DNA of 56,500 nucleotides from Solibacillus sp. FSL R5-0449 (GCF_037975215.1 NZ_CP150239.1:47501-104000), one strand, 5' to 3'. Numbered from the stretch's first letter, positions 38,157 through 49,044 are shown. Translations and numbers: made by a program. The notes: a model not told the origin generated them from the sequence alone.

Positions 38157-40511
38157 ATGGTGACATTAAATAATCAAAATGAGTTTCAAACACTAAACTT
38201 AAACTTATTCTTATATAAAGAAAAATCGAGAATAATAATAGCGAGTGTTATAGCGTTTGCAGCTTTTTGTTTTGCTCAGGCAGTCTTCTTTGAAGCTGTT
38301 ACTCCGTTATTTTTACCTTTTTGGCTAGTTATTCGAACGAGATTTGTCTCATTTCAGAAGAGCGCTTTACTAGGGGGAATACTCGGAACCCTCTTTCTAG
38401 GCTTTGGACAAGCAGCCGTTGTTTTAGTGCAGCTTTTCTTCATGGAATGTCTCGTACGATTTAAGTTTATAAAAATTTCCCCGTATTTTTTGCTAGGGAC
38501 TACCATTATCGCTGTTCAACTAGCGTGGCAAATGCTGCTTCATAGTGGTATGCCATCTGTCATGACATTATTTTATATCGTATATGAATGTTTATTTGCG
38601 GTTTCAATTCTATTCTTTATGCGTATTTTGACAATGCCAAGTAAAGAAAATGGAAACATTGAGTGGACAAGAGAAAAAATTACGGCAATTATTGTCGTTT
38701 TGGCCGGTATGCTGATCGGCATGGAAAACTTGACTCTTTTCTACTTTTCAATGGCGCTGATCGTCCTTCACTTCCTCATTTGCCTTGTAGCCTATTCCTC
38801 GACGGTTGGTGCTACAGTCATCTTTTCATTATCACTTGGCTTTTTTATCGGTTTAGCAAACTTATCATTCACAGGTATGATGATTTTATATGCCTGTACA
38901 GGACTGGTCGCTGCTTTTGTACAAAATCAGGGACGTTATATTGTTGCGATATTTAGTTTTTTGCCGAGTATTTTTTTCTTCTTTTATGATGCGACATTAC
39001 CAATTGATAGTATTTATTTTATGTCGATGCTTACAGGGGCCATCATTTTCCTGCTGTTACCGAAAAATATACTTGAATACTGCAAAATGTACTATAAACA
39101 AACTACAGTCAGTGTCATTCAGGTGAACCGCAATGAAGTAGTGGAAGTGCAGCTTAAGCAATTTCAGCAATTTGTTTCCTTTATGAAAGAGCTTGTATTT
39201 GATCATTTCACACAAAATAAGGCGAAAAATAAGACAACTGCAGAACCGTTTCTCATTTGCTCCAGCTGTTTCAAATATGAAGAATGCTGGGGGAGAAAAG
39301 GGGAGATGGAAGGAATTATCGATTCGTGGCGCTTGGCGAAAAGAAGCACGAAACCGGTCAGCTGGATTCGGGTGGAAGAGCAGCTGAAAGGGAAATGCAT
39401 CAAATCTTCTAAATTGCTGGAAGAACTAGAGTCAGCTTTACACAAAGAGCATATGGAAAGACAGTTCTATCATGGCAAAAAGATGATTGCCTTACAGCTT
39501 CGTGATTTAAGCAGCCACTTTGAAAAACTGTTAAACAGTCAGCGACTAGAAATCGGCACATCTGAAATTGATGGGGAGATGCAGCAATTTTTAAAAGAAA
39601 ATGATATTCACTGTTTACATATTCAGTGGATAAAAAATGAAATAGGGAACCGGGAGTTCGTGTGTTATGTCGCAGATCATCGGGATGCACATGTCGTTAT
39701 CCAGCAACTAGAACAGCAACTGTTTGAATATTTGCATGAACCATTAAAAGGTGAACAGATTTACGAGCAGCAATCGCCTATTTTTTATCGCCAAATTAAG
39801 TTTACTTCAGCAATTCGTTATCAGTTGGAGTATGATATATATACGTATTCCCATGCAAACCATGCAATTTCCGGTGATTCCTATCGTGTATTCCCGATCC
39901 ATCCGGGGCTGATGGCGATTATGCTGTCCGATGGAATGGGGACGAATGTAAGAGCGAATCGTGAAAGTGAACGTTTAATTCAAATGATGCAGGATTGTCT
40001 TACTTACAATATGGATCCTGAAACAGCAATGCACACAATGCATTATGTGATGTCGCTGAAAAACGATTCGGACATGTATGCAACGATGGATTTCGCTCTT
40101 GTCGATTTACAGTTCGGCCACTTATGGTGTTGGAAAGCGGGAGGCATGACGACCTATGTGTTAAGAGGGAACGATTTATTCAAAATCGAAAGTACAAGTG
40201 CCCCGATTGGTTTTTTACCAAATTTTGCAGTTGATACGGAAATGATACAACTATTATCAGAGGATGTTATTTTAATGATTTCGGACGGGTTATTTTCACC
40301 ATCTGCACAATGGGATGCACAGGAGCAATTATTTATCAGGCTGATTCGTCAAGGGCTGGAAAACGGTGCTTCCATCCAGGTTGTCCTATATGATGTCATG
40401 ATGCAATTTAAACAAAGATACCCAATTGCTGATGATTGCACTGTGATGTTATTCCGTTTGCAGCATGTAATAAAACCGTGGCAAGTATTCAGACCAGCAA
40501 TCACACATTGA
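38157..40511 (+). CDS. spoIIE: stage II sporulation protein E (PP2C phosphatase)
   Basis: A 784-residue membrane phosphatase. N-terminal ~10 transmembrane helices (about 25-325), a central FtsZ-interacting region, and a C-terminal PP2C domain (about 560-784). Metal and catalytic motifs in order: ISGDSYRVFP, MLSDGMGTN, DFALVDLQFG and MISDGLF. At asymmetric septation it dephosphorylates SpoIIAA to release SigF. Somewhat shorter than the ~827-residue B. subtilis protein, mostly in the middle region. ATG 38157 is preferred over GTG 38145, because AAAGGTG is nine bases before the ATG. Confidence 0.97.
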   Translation: MVTLNNQNEFQTLNLNLFLYKEKSRIIIASVIAFAAFCFAQAVFFEAVTPLFLPFWLVIRTRFVSFQKSALLGGILGTLFLGFGQAAVVLVQLFFMECLVRFKFIKISPYFLLGTTIIAVQLAWQMLLHSGMPSVMTLFYIVYECLFAVSILFFMRILTMPSKENGNIEWTREKITAIIVVLAGMLIGMENLTLFYFSMALIVLHFLICLVAYSSTVGATVIFSLSLGFFIGLANLSFTGMMILYACTGLVAAFVQNQGRYIVAIFSFLPSIFFFFYDATLPIDSIYFMSMLTGAIIFLLLPKNILEYCKMYYKQTTVSVIQVNRNEVVEVQLKQFQQFVSFMKELVFDHFTQNKAKNKTTAEPFLICSSCFKYEECWGRKGEMEGIIDSWRLAKRSTKPVSWIRVEEQLKGKCIKSSKLLEELESALHKEHMERQFYHGKKMIALQLRDLSSHFEKLLNSQRLEIGTSEIDGEMQQFLKENDIHCLHIQWIKNEIGNREFVCYVADHRDAHVVIQQLEQQLFEYLHEPLKGEQIYEQQSPIFYRQIKFTSAIRYQLEYDIYTYSHANHAISGDSYRVFPIHPGLMAIMLSDGMGTNVRANRESERLIQMMQDCLTYNMDPETAMHTMHYVMSLKNDSDMYATMDFALVDLQFGHLWCWKAGGMTTYVLRGNDLFKIESTSAPIGFLPNFAVDTEMIQLLSEDVILMISDGLFSPSAQWDAQEQLFIRLIRQGLENGASIQVVLYDVMMQFKQRYPIADDCTVMLFRLQHVIKPWQVFRPAITH

Positions 40512-40532
40512 AATGTAATATGAGGTGAGTAA

Positions 40533-41939
40533 ATGCACACTTTGGAACATCAAGTATTAGCTTATATAAAAGAGCAAGAGCTTATAAAAAGCGGAGATAG
40601 ACTACTAATTGCTTGTTCAGGAGGCGTTGATTCAATGGCGCTTCTTTCTTTTTTTTATCATTTCCGGCACTATTTTAAAATTGAACTCGCCGTGGCGCAT
40701 GTAGACCATATGCTGCGCGGCGAACAATCTGCCGAAGACCGCCAATTTGTTGAGAAAGCATGCAGTGACTGGGCGATTCCATTCTATAGCTGTGCGATAC
40801 CCATTGCAGAAATCCACAAAGCGGAAGGCGGAAACATTCAGGCAATTTGCCGGAAGGAACGCTATCATTTCTTTGAAACCGTCATGCATAAACATAAGTT
40901 TTCAAAACTCGTAACTGCACATCATGCGGACGATCAGTTGGAATCCATGTTAATGGCCTTGACGAAAGCGAGTTCACTAAACGGGTTGAAAGGAATTTTA
41001 CCGTCACGTAAATTTCAACAATTTACATTAATCAGACCTTTTTTGATGGTTACAAAAGACGAAATTGGGGAATATTTACATAGTAAAGGCCATTTATACC
41101 GAGAAGATCCTAGCAATGCAAAGGATGACTATACCCGCAACCGTTACCGTCACAATGTCGTACCAGTTTTGAAGGAAGAAAACCCCCTTGTTTCACAACA
41201 TGCAGTCCACATTTCACAGCAGCTTTTAGATGATGATTCGTATTTAATGGAGCTTGCAGAAGAGCGTTTTTCGAAACTTTTTCAGAAAGTCGACAAAAAT
41301 TGTTATAAAGTGAAGGTTTCGGCATTACAAAAAGAGCCGCTTGCTTTACAAAGGAGGCTCATTTTAATACTATTAAGTTATCTTTATAACGATTCAAATA
41401 CGATTCAAAGCTACGCACTTTGTACGACGATTCTGACGTTATTCTCAACGTCGGATGGAAGTCGTGCACTTGATTTACCGGAGAATTTTATTGCGCGTCA
41501 ACAATACGATGAAGTTGTATTTGAGTACAAGCAGCAGGACTTGCTAACATCAGATCAACAAATCGCTTTGAATGAGTGGTGTGTGCTTGGAACGATGCGC
41601 ATATATATTGGGGAACTTGCACAATGTGATGAGGACTTACTGCAAAAGTATCCGCATCACTTTTTCGCCGCATCATCAGTATCGTTTCCGTTATGCGTAA
41701 GGGCTCCCAAACAAGGGGATCGTATTTTGCTACAAGGTATGCAGCATCAGAAAAAAGTATCTCGAGTTTTTATTGATGACAAGATTCCTTTCAAAAAAAG
41801 AGCTAGCTGGCCATTGTTAGTCGATGCTGATGATGACCTTTTAGCGATAGTAGCTGTACGCGTTAACAATAAATTTTCTAATGTAAAGTCGGCAGTGCAT
41901 GAAATGGTGCTTATTGTCGATAGCAATGAACGTCTTTAG
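40533..41939 (+). CDS. tilS: tRNA(Ile)-lysidine synthase
   Basis: Converts C34 of the CAT-anticodon tRNA-Ile to lysidine so it reads AUA. 468 residues. The ATP-pyrophosphatase PP-loop [10 protein letters not shown] lies near 29-38, with VDHMLRG near 58-64 and [10 protein letters not shown] near 130-139. C-terminal TilS substrate-binding domains follow (about 220-468). It follows spoIIE by 21 bases; in B. subtilis yabS and yabT lie between them. Coupled to hpt downstream. Confidence 0.95.
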   Translation: MHTLEHQVLAYIKEQELIKSGDRLLIACSGGVDSMALLSFFYHFRHYFKIELAVAHVDHMLRGEQSAEDRQFVEKACSDWAIPFYSCAIPIAEIHKAEGGNIQAICRKERYHFFETVMHKHKFSKLVTAHHADDQLESMLMALTKASSLNGLKGILPSRKFQQFTLIRPFLMVTKDEIGEYLHSKGHLYREDPSNAKDDYTRNRYRHNVVPVLKEENPLVSQHAVHISQQLLDDDSYLMELAEERFSKLFQKVDKNCYKVKVSALQKEPLALQRRLILILLSYLYNDSNTIQSYALCTTILTLFSTSDGSRALDLPENFIARQQYDEVVFEYKQQDLLTSDQQIALNEWCVLGTMRIYIGELAQCDEDLLQKYPHHFFAASSVSFPLCVRAPKQGDRILLQGMQHQKKVSRVFIDDKIPFKKRASWPLLVDADDDLLAIVAVRVNNKFSNVKSAVHEMVLIVDSNERL

Positions 41940-41971
41940 AAAGTTTGAACAATAAAAGGAGGAATCTACTC

Positions 41972-42514
41972 ATGATTCAAAATGACATCGAAAAAATTAT
42001 GATTACAGAAGAACAAATCCAGGAACGCATTAAAGAGCTTGGTGCTCAACTGACAGAGGAATACAAAGACATGTTCCCATTAGCTGTCGGGGTGTTAAAA
42101 GGTGCAATGCCATTTATGACGGATCTGATGAAACGTTTCGATTCTTATATAGAGCTGGACTTTATGGATGTTACTTCATATGGGAATGCAACGGTATCAT
42201 CTGGGGAAGTAAAAATTCTTAAAGACTTAAATACAAGTGTGGAAGGTCGCGATGTCATTATTATTGAAGACATTATCGACAGCGGTTTAACATTAAGCTA
42301 TTTAGTAGATTTATTTAAATACCGTAAAGCAAAATCGATTAAAATCGTAACATTATTGGATAAGCCATCTGGCCGTAAAGTGGAATTAAATGCAGATGTT
42401 GTTGGCTTTGAAGTACCAGACGGTTTTGTTGTAGGCTATGGTTTAGATTACGCAGAAAAATATCGTAACTTACCTTACATTGGAATTTTAAAACGTGAAG
42501 TATACTCATTTTAA
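41972..42514 (+). CDS. hpt: hypoxanthine-guanine phosphoribosyltransferase
   Basis: Salvages hypoxanthine and guanine with PRPP. 180 residues, identical in length to B. subtilis HprT. Type I phosphoribosyltransferase: [17 protein letters not shown] near 98-114 is the PRPP loop, DKPSGR near 137, and [15 protein letters not shown] near 160-174. AAAGGAGG precedes the ATG at 41972; earlier in-frame TTG codon rejected. Confidence 0.97.
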   Translation: MIQNDIEKIMITEEQIQERIKELGAQLTEEYKDMFPLAVGVLKGAMPFMTDLMKRFDSYIELDFMDVTSYGNATVSSGEVKILKDLNTSVEGRDVIIIEDIIDSGLTLSYLVDLFKYRKAKSIKIVTLLDKPSGRKVELNADVVGFEVPDGFVVGYGLDYAEKYRNLPYIGILKREVYSF

Positions 42515-42573
42515 TATTCTGGATTGTACAAACCTTCAATTTTGAGGCAAGCATCCAGACATAAGTAGTAAAT

Positions 42574-42626
42574 GAGCGCATTTTGTCATAATTCGTTTCA
42601 ACGTTTAAAATGTGCGGTGCTTTTTA
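42574..42626 (+). terminator. possible terminator after hpt
   Basis: GCGCATTTT pairs with AAAATGTGC over a loop of about 22 bases, with T5 nearby. Partial readthrough to ftsH is possible. Confidence 0.5.
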
Positions 42627-42697
42627 TTGTATGAAAATTTCAACGTATGTTAAGATTTTACTTATAGTTTTTCTGTAACGTTGTGAGGAGGCTGGGG

Positions 42698-44734
42698 ATG
42701 AATCGAATATTTCGATACACCATATTTTATTTACTAATATTTCTCGTGATCATCGGGATTTTTGGAACATTTAATGGTGGAAAAAAGACAACTGAAAACC
42801 TTGATTACTATGCGTTTTTTGAGGCTTTAGAGAGCAATGAGATTGCTTCTATGGAAATACAGCCTGAAAGAGGCGTGTATAAAATTGTAGGTCAGATGAA
42901 AGGCGCTGAAGATGGCGAAACTTTCACAGTAAACGTTTTACAAAATGACCAAACTTCTGTAGACCGTATTTTGCAAATTGAAGAACAAGCTGCAAATGGC
43001 GAGTATCCAGGACTGGAAATTTTAGAACAACCACAAACAAGTGGATTCGTAACATTCCTTACGAGCATTATTCCATTTGTCATCATTATTATTTTATTCT
43101 TCTTCTTACTAAGCCAATCGCAAGGTGGCGGTAATAAGGTGATGAACTTCGGGAAATCAAAAGCAAAATTATTTGATGACACGAAGAAAAAAGTTCGTTT
43201 CAATGACGTGGCAGGTGCCGACGAAGAGAAACAAGAGCTTGTTGAAGTAGTAGATTTCTTAAAAGATCACCGTAAATTCACTGATATCGGTGCACGTATT
43301 CCAAAAGGGATTCTATTAGTAGGTCCTCCAGGTACAGGTAAAACATTACTTGCACGTGCTGTTGCCGGTGAAGCGGGCGTACCATTCTTCTCGATTTCAG
43401 GTTCTGACTTCGTAGAGATGTTCGTCGGTGTCGGTGCATCTCGTGTTCGTGACTTATTTGAAAATGCTAAGAAAAATGCCCCATGTATCATTTTCATCGA
43501 TGAAATTGATGCAGTAGGTCGTCAACGTGGTGCAGGTCTTGGTGGTGGACACGATGAGCGTGAACAAACATTAAACCAATTACTAGTTGAAATGGATGGT
43601 TTCGGTGCAAACGAAGGTATTATTATCATCGCTGCAACAAACCGCCCGGATATTCTAGATAAAGCATTATTACGTCCTGGTCGTTTTGACCGTCAAATTA
43701 CGGTTGGTCACCCAGATGTAAAAGGCCGTGAAGCAATCCTTAAAGTACATGCACGCAATAAGCCATTATCAGATACAGTTGATCTGGCTGCTGTTGCACA
43801 ACGTACACCAGGCTTCTCAGGTGCGGATTTAGAAAACTTGTTAAACGAAGCAGCTCTTGTAGCAGCTCGTAAAAACAAAAAAATGATTAACATGGCAGAT
43901 ATTGATGAAGCTTCCGACCGCGTAATTGCCGGTCCTGCAAAAGCAAGCCGTGTGTACTCTCCAAAAGAGAAAAAGCTTGTTGCATTCCATGAAGCCGGTC
44001 ACGTAGTTGTCGGTCTTGAATTGGATGAAGCTGATACTGTTCATAAAGTAACAATTGTCCCTCGTGGCCAAGCTGGTGGTTATGCCATCATGTTACCGAA
44101 AGAAGAGCGTTTCTTCACAACGAAGCAAGAGTTACTTGACCGTATCGCCGGATTACTTGGCGGACGTGTTGCGGAGGAAATTGTACTTGGCGAAGTATCA
44201 ACAGGTGCACATAATGACTTCCAGAAAGTAACGAGTATTGCGCGTGCAATGGTAACAGAATACGGAATGAGCAATAGTCTTGGTGCTGTTCAATACGGTT
44301 CAAACCAAGGTGGTAATCCATTCCTTGGTCGTGACTTCGGTTCAGACCAAAACTATTCTGATACAGTAGCATACGAAATTGATAAAGAAGTTCAGCGTAT
44401 CGTGGATGAGCAATATGCTCGTACGAAACGTATTTTAACCGAGCGTCGTGATTTACTAGATTTAATCGCTAACACGTTAATTGAAAAAGAAACGTTAAAT
44501 GCACAGCAAATCGAACATTTACGCGATCACGGTATATTACCTCCTGAAGAGGTGGTAGTAGAATCAGAGCTTCCAAATGAAAAAAATGAAGCAACACCAA
44601 CAATTGAAACTGCTGGTAATGTTTCAATCAATAACGAAGTTCAAGGTGAAAAGAAATCACCGACAGTTGAAGATTTACCGAAAGACGCGTCAGATGATCG
44701 CCCGCAAGGCATCGATGAAGACCGTTTAAAATAA
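42698..44734 (+). CDS. ftsH: ATP-dependent zinc metalloprotease FtsH
   Basis: A membrane-bound AAA+ protease that degrades misfolded and regulatory proteins. 678 residues: two N-terminal transmembrane helices (about 5-25 and 112-132) around an extracytoplasmic domain; Walker A GPPGTGKT near 205-212; [11 protein letters not shown] near 265-275; SRH region; HEAGH zinc-protease motif near 428-432; a Glu-rich C-terminal tail. ATG 42698 follows GGAGG. Confidence 0.98.
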   Translation: MNRIFRYTIFYLLIFLVIIGIFGTFNGGKKTTENLDYYAFFEALESNEIASMEIQPERGVYKIVGQMKGAEDGETFTVNVLQNDQTSVDRILQIEEQAANGEYPGLEILEQPQTSGFVTFLTSIIPFVIIIILFFFLLSQSQGGGNKVMNFGKSKAKLFDDTKKKVRFNDVAGADEEKQELVEVVDFLKDHRKFTDIGARIPKGILLVGPPGTGKTLLARAVAGEAGVPFFSISGSDFVEMFVGVGASRVRDLFENAKKNAPCIIFIDEIDAVGRQRGAGLGGGHDEREQTLNQLLVEMDGFGANEGIIIIAATNRPDILDKALLRPGRFDRQITVGHPDVKGREAILKVHARNKPLSDTVDLAAVAQRTPGFSGADLENLLNEAALVAARKNKKMINMADIDEASDRVIAGPAKASRVYSPKEKKLVAFHEAGHVVVGLELDEADTVHKVTIVPRGQAGGYAIMLPKEERFFTTKQELLDRIAGLLGGRVAEEIVLGEVSTGAHNDFQKVTSIARAMVTEYGMSNSLGAVQYGSNQGGNPFLGRDFGSDQNYSDTVAYEIDKEVQRIVDEQYARTKRILTERRDLLDLIANTLIEKETLNAQQIEHLRDHGILPPEEVVVESELPNEKNEATPTIETAGNVSINNEVQGEKKSPTVEDLPKDASDDRPQGIDEDRLK

Positions 44735-44741
44735 TACAACG

Positions 44742-44785
44742 AAACTGACTATTTCCTGGGAAAAGGAGATAGTCAGTTTTTTCTT
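44742..44785 (+). terminator. ftsH terminator
   Basis: AAACTGACTATTTCC/GGAGATAGTCAGTTT around an 8-base loop, followed by T6. Confidence 0.92.
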
Positions 44786-44936
44786 CGTAATAAGTTGCGA
44801 AATGCATCTGCCCTCTCAGGAAATTAATGGATGTTGTTGAAAGGGAAGGATTGCCGGCTAAAAATACTGAATACTGTATAGTAGATGGCCAAATATGGTA
44901 TGATTTTTTTCAGTACAGGAAAAGTAGGTGCCACTT

Positions 44937-45704
44937 GTGATTTTAGTAATGAATGCAGGTAACTCCAATATTATTTTAGGAATTTATCATCAGGATAAAC
45001 TTATCCATCATTGGCGGACAGAAACAAACATACGAAAAACTGAAGATGAATATGCGATGCAGTTTAAGGCATTTTTTGCTCATGAAGGCATTTCATTTGA
45101 ACAAGTAAAAGGGATTATTATATCCTCAGTTGTGCCACCTATCATGTTTGCACTTGAATTAATGTGTAAAAAATATTTCAATATCCAGCCTTTAATTGTA
45201 GGGCCCGGTGTAAAAACAGGCTTGAATATAAAGTATGAAAATCCGCGTGAAGTAGGGTCAGACCGTATCGTGAATGCGGTTGCTGCATTACAGCAATATA
45301 GTGGCAGACCGCTGATTATTATCGACTTTGGTACTGCAATCACGTATTGCTATATTAATGAGCGTGGTGATTATGCCGGGGGGGCCATTGCACCCGGCAT
45401 TGCCATTTCAACAGAGGCGCTCTATACGCGTGCTGCCAAGCTGCCCCGCATAGAAATTGCCCATACATCGCAAGTTGTGGCAAAAAATACGGTAGCCGCT
45501 ATGCAAGCAGGTGTTTTTTACGGTTTTTTAGGACAAGTAGAAGGCATCGTCAGTCGTATGAAGGCTCAAAGTAAAGAAGAGCCTCTCGTTATAGCAACTG
45601 GCGGGCTGGCAAAATTAATCGCAAATGAAACCCAGATGATTGATGTCGTCGATCCATTTTTGACACTCAAGGGGCTTGCGACGATTTATAAAAGAAATCA
45701 ATAG
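44937..45704 (+). CDS. coaX: type III pantothenate kinase
   Basis: CoaX phosphorylates pantothenate, the first step of coenzyme A synthesis. 255 residues, ASKHA fold. [44 protein letters not shown] and [12 protein letters not shown] are all intact. GAIAPGI and IATGGLA also match the family. The N-terminal motif normally read as DxGN(T/S)N is here MNAGNSN: Asn replaces the active-site Asp at residue 6. GTG 44937 is the start, six bases after GTAGGTG. The upstream hslO-like downstream neighbour order is as in B. subtilis (yacB-yacC). Confidence 0.93.
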   Translation: MILVMNAGNSNIILGIYHQDKLIHHWRTETNIRKTEDEYAMQFKAFFAHEGISFEQVKGIIISSVVPPIMFALELMCKKYFNIQPLIVGPGVKTGLNIKYENPREVGSDRIVNAVAALQQYSGRPLIIIDFGTAITYCYINERGDYAGGAIAPGIAISTEALYTRAAKLPRIEIAHTSQVVAKNTVAAMQAGVFYGFLGQVEGIVSRMKAQSKEEPLVIATGGLAKLIANETQMIDVVDPFLTLKGLATIYKRNQ

Positions 45705-45721
45705 AAAAGAGGAATTTCAAC

Positions 45722-46603
45722 ATGAAAGACTACTTAGTAAGAGGGATTGCATATGACGGACAAGTTCGCGCATTTGCAACAAATACAACTGAAACTGTAG
45801 GAGAAGCACAACGCCGTCATAATACATGGCCGGTTGTATCTGCTGCGCTAGGTCGTTCAATGACAGCATCTGTAATGATGGGTGCAATGTTAAAAGGGGA
45901 CGACAAAATTACGGTAAAAATCGAAGGAAACGGTCCAATCGGTCCAATGGTTATCGATGCAGATGCCAAAGGAGATGTGCGTGGCTTCGTTACAAACCCG
46001 CATGTTCACTTTGAATTAAATGGACAAGGAAAACTTGATGTACGTGCAGGTGTCGGTTCTGAAGGGGCACTGACAGTTGTTAAAGACTTAGGTTTACGTG
46101 ATATGTTCTCAGGTCAAACACCAATTGTCTCAGGAGAAATCGCTGAAGACTTCACATATTACTTCGCTTCATCTGAACAGGTACCTTCATCAGTAGGTTT
46201 AGGTGTACTGGTAAATCCGGATAATACAATTCTGGCTGCAGGTGGCTTTATCATTCAATTAATGCCGGGCTGTGAAGAAGAAACGATCGAAGCAATCGAA
46301 AAACGTTTGTCTTCAATTGAGCCTGTATCAAAAATGATTGAAAAAGGATATTCACCTGAGCAAATTTTAGAGGCGGTATTAGGAGAAGGAAATGTTCAAA
46401 TCCTTTCGTCAATGCCTGTACAGTTCCAATGTCAATGTTCAAAAGAGCGTTTTGGTGCGGCAATTATCAGTTTAGGTGTCGGTGAAATTCAGGAAATGAT
46501 TGACGAAGATGGTCAGGCAGAAGCGCAATGCCACTTCTGTTTAGAAAAGTACCACTTCGATAAAAATGAACTTGAAGGCTTTGTGAATGAAATCCAATCG
46601 TAA
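45722..46603 (+). CDS. hslO: redox-regulated chaperone Hsp33
   Basis: An oxidative-stress holdase chaperone. 293 residues. N-terminal fold ([21 protein letters not shown]) and a C-terminal zinc switch with four Cys: CQC near 238-240 and CHFC near 271-274, the correct CxC...CxxC arrangement. Overlaps yacD by 17 bases, so the membrane foldase downstream is coupled. Confidence 0.97.
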   Translation: MKDYLVRGIAYDGQVRAFATNTTETVGEAQRRHNTWPVVSAALGRSMTASVMMGAMLKGDDKITVKIEGNGPIGPMVIDADAKGDVRGFVTNPHVHFELNGQGKLDVRAGVGSEGALTVVKDLGLRDMFSGQTPIVSGEIAEDFTYYFASSEQVPSSVGLGVLVNPDNTILAAGGFIIQLMPGCEEETIEAIEKRLSSIEPVSKMIEKGYSPEQILEAVLGEGNVQILSSMPVQFQCQCSKERFGAAIISLGVGEIQEMIDEDGQAEAQCHFCLEKYHFDKNELEGFVNEIQS

Positions 46604-47564
46604 TTTACACCAAACACCACAACCAACACAAAATAATTTACCGTACACACAACGACGCTTAAAAACAAAACCTACGTTGCTGTTATTGCTAATATTATTG
46701 GTCGGAAATCTATTTTGGTTTGTGCTATGGTTACTCCCATCTGATGAAAAAACATCAGAAAAAGCAGATGGCGGCGGCGAAAGTATTGCTGCCGTCGAGG
46801 GAGAACCGATTACACGCCAACAATGGCTTACTGAAATGGAAAACCGATACGGAAAAGAAACATTGCAGAGCTTAGTAAATGAAGCCGTCATGGAAAAAGC
46901 GGCCAAAAAATATAAGCTCGAAGTAAAAGAAGAAGAAATAGATTTGGAAATTGCTTTATTACGCTCGGCACAAGACTCAAACGATACATCTTTACATAGT
47001 TTATCTCCAGAACAACTGCGCCAAAAAATGCGGGCACAGCTTATTCTGGATAAAGTACTGACAAATGATATTGTAGTAAAAGAGGACGAAGCCAAAAAAT
47101 ATTATGAAGACAATAAATCGATTTATAATATTCCGACTACCCACCGTACTAGTATCATAATCGTGAATTCAAAAGAGGACGCGGAGCGGGTGGAAAAAGA
47201 GCTGAAGGACGGCTCTGATTTTGCGGTTTTGGCACGCGAACATTCACTGGATACAGCTTCGGCTAGTTTAGGCGGCGATATTGGCTTTATTTCTTCAAGT
47301 CAATCGGCAGTCGATCCGGCAATTTTACCGGAAGTGGAAAAACTGAAGGAAAAAGAAACTTCCAAACCATTTGTATTAAGCGATGGGCGCTATGCGATTG
47401 TTACCGTGACAGAGAACATGGAAGGGCAGTCATTCAGCTTTGATGAAGTAGAAGGGCATGTAAAACGCCAGCTCGCTTTAGAGCAGCTGCCGCCATCGAT
47501 TACACCGGAAGCTTTCTGGGCAGAATTTGATGCGACATGGTTCTACGGAGAATCAAAAAACTAA
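46587..47564 (+). CDS. yacD: PrsA-like peptidyl-prolyl isomerase (YacD)
   Basis: A 325-residue membrane-anchored, extracytoplasmic foldase. Single N-terminal transmembrane anchor (about 28-50: [21 protein letters not shown]) after a basic tail, SurA_N-like helical region, and a parvulin rotamase domain (about 190-285) with [41 protein letters not shown] and GRYAIVTV. It lacks a lipobox Cys, unlike PrsA, so it is a signal-anchor type. Same order as hslO-yacD-cysK of B. subtilis. Confidence 0.9.
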   Translation: MKSNRNLHQTPQPTQNNLPYTQRRLKTKPTLLLLLILLVGNLFWFVLWLLPSDEKTSEKADGGGESIAAVEGEPITRQQWLTEMENRYGKETLQSLVNEAVMEKAAKKYKLEVKEEEIDLEIALLRSAQDSNDTSLHSLSPEQLRQKMRAQLILDKVLTNDIVVKEDEAKKYYEDNKSIYNIPTTHRTSIIIVNSKEDAERVEKELKDGSDFAVLAREHSLDTASASLGGDIGFISSSQSAVDPAILPEVEKLKEKETSKPFVLSDGRYAIVTVTENMEGQSFSFDEVEGHVKRQLALEQLPPSITPEAFWAEFDATWFYGESKN

Positions 47565-47645
47565 CGCAAGATTGAAGGCGGGCAAGGACAGAAGTTGGAG
47601 TTTTTAGTGAAAGGGGGAACTTTTATTGAGAAACTGCTACTTTTT

Positions 47646-47805
47646 AAAATTGATTGGAATGGAGGGGCGACTCCTGGGGGAATAGCGCGAGCCTGAGACT
47701 AGGAACAAAAGCTAAGAACGCCACGTCCTGTGGCAACGCTTTTGTGACCAACATCTTGTTGGCCTCGTGCCCCCGGAAAGCGTCCCCGGAATGGAAATCA
47801 ATTTT
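47646..47805 (+). repeat. structured intergenic repeat matching the Bacillaceae-1 RNA pattern
   Basis: About 160 bases with terminal inverted repeats AAAATTGATT (47646-47655) and AATCAATTTT (47796-47805). Inside: CCTGGGGG and CCCCCGG arms; ACAAAAGC/GCTTTTGT enclosing GCCAC-GTCCT-GTGGC; and CCAAC-ATCTT-GTTGG. The loop GTCCU fits the RUCCU terminal loops I recall for the Bacillaceae-1 RNA motif. It fills most of the 395-base gap between yacD and cysK. Both strands contain open frames here, but I regard them as spurious. Confidence 0.65.
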
Positions 47806-47875
47806 GCTGTCCATGCCTTTTTTATTAAATAAACTGAAATAGTCAGAAATTTTCCAAAAATATCGTTTCAATTAA

Positions 47876-47905
47876 TTGACAAGTAGCATTAAAAATTGAT
47901 AAGAT
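47876..47905 (+). promoter_or_regulatory. SigA promoter of cysK
   Basis: -35 TTGACA (47876-47881), an 18-base spacer, and -10 TAAGAT (47900-47905), about 54 bases before the start codon. Confidence 0.7.
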
Positions 47906-47915
47906 ACAAATTAAG

Positions 47916-47942
47916 TAAAACCTATTGAATTGGTAGGGATTT
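47916..47942 (+). promoter_or_regulatory. possible CymR operator at cysK
   Basis: An imperfect dyad, AAACCTAT (47918-47925) and TAGGGATTT (47934-47942), sits right after the -10 element. B. subtilis cysK is repressed by CymR through a dyad of this type downstream of the promoter. Match judged by eye from memory of the consensus. Confidence 0.45.
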
Positions 47943-47959
47943 GGAGAGGAATGGATAAA

Positions 47960-48895
47960 ATGAGTAAATTAGCAAATTCAGTGGCGGACTTAGTAGGTCG
48001 CACACCAATCGTAAAATTAAACAATGCAACAAGTGAAAATGAAGGTACAGTTTACGTAAAACTTGAATACTTTAACCCAGGTTCTTCGGTAAAAGACCGT
48101 TTAGCTTTAGCTATGGTTGAAGCAGCAGAAAAAGACGGCACATTAAAACCAGGCGGTACAATCATCGAACCGACTTCTGGTAACACTGGTATCGGTTTAG
48201 CAATGATTGCTGCAGCTAAAGGCTACAAAGCAGTTTTAGTAATGCCTGAAACAATGTCATTAGAGCGCCGCAACCTTTTACGTGCTTATGGTGCTGATTT
48301 AGTATTAACACCAGGTCCAGAAGGTATGAAAGGTGCAATTGCAAAAGCAGAAGAATTATCTAAATCAGAAGGTTACTTCTTGCCACAACAATTCAAAAAC
48401 GAAGCAAACGCAGAAATTCACCGCTTAACAACAGGTCCTGAAATTGCGGAAGCATTCGAGCAAGAAGGCTTAAAATTAGATGCATTTGTTGCTGGTGTAG
48501 GTACTGGCGGTACAATTACTGGTGCAGGCGAAGTATTGAAAAATAAATTCCCTGAAATCGAAATTATCGCTGTTGAGCCTAAAGATTCTCCAATTCTTTC
48601 AGGCGGTAACCCTGGCCCACACAAAATCCAAGGTATTGGTGCAGGTTTCATTCCGGACGTATTAAACACAGAAGTATATGATTCTGTATTACCGGTTGAA
48701 AACGAAACAGCTTTCGAATATGCACGTAAAGTAGCACGCGAAGAAGGTATTTTAGCTGGTATTTCTTCAGGTGCAGCAATTTACGCAGCAATCGAAACAG
48801 CAAAACGTTTAGGTAAAGGCAAAAACGTATTAGCGATTATCCCATCAAACGGTGAGCGTTACTTATCAACACCTTTATACCAATTTGAAGACTAA
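47960..48895 (+). CDS. cysK: cysteine synthase A
   Basis: O-acetylserine thiol-lyase using PLP and sulfide. 311 residues. The Schiff-base Lys lies in NPGSSVKDR near 36-44, the TSGNTG phosphate loop near 68-73, and [10 protein letters not shown] near 175-184. In Firmicutes CysK also partners with CymR as the sulfur sensor. ATG 47960 is preferred over 47951 because of 10-base spacing from GGAGAGG. Own promoter and terminator. Confidence 0.97.
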   Translation: MSKLANSVADLVGRTPIVKLNNATSENEGTVYVKLEYFNPGSSVKDRLALAMVEAAEKDGTLKPGGTIIEPTSGNTGIGLAMIAAAKGYKAVLVMPETMSLERRNLLRAYGADLVLTPGPEGMKGAIAKAEELSKSEGYFLPQQFKNEANAEIHRLTTGPEIAEAFEQEGLKLDAFVAGVGTGGTITGAGEVLKNKFPEIEIIAVEPKDSPILSGGNPGPHKIQGIGAGFIPDVLNTEVYDSVLPVENETAFEYARKVAREEGILAGISSGAAIYAAIETAKRLGKGKNVLAIIPSNGERYLSTPLYQFED

Positions 48896-48918
48896 TTAAA
48901 ATTTGTCTAACAGATTTT

Positions 48919-48964
48919 TAAAAGCCATTTTGCGAGAATCACTCTCGTAAAATGGCTTTTTTTC
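48919..48964 (+). terminator. cysK terminator
   Basis: A 17-bp stem, AAAGCCATTTTGCGAGA with its near-perfect complement, around a 5-base loop, then T7. Confidence 0.93.
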
Positions 48965-49044
48965 TTTGGAACTGCTAAGTTAAAAATGGATTTTTACAGC
49001 GTTATCGAGTTTAATTAAGAAAAAGGCAAAGCAGGTGTAAATTG

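Noticed and set aside
38663-39445. Open frames of 64-97 codons inside spoIIE
   Set aside because: Out-of-frame shadows of a clear spoIIE reading frame.
47644-47871. Open frames on both strands between yacD and cysK
   Set aside because: They coincide with the structured repeat RNA and its inverted repeats; no family and no good ribosome-binding site.
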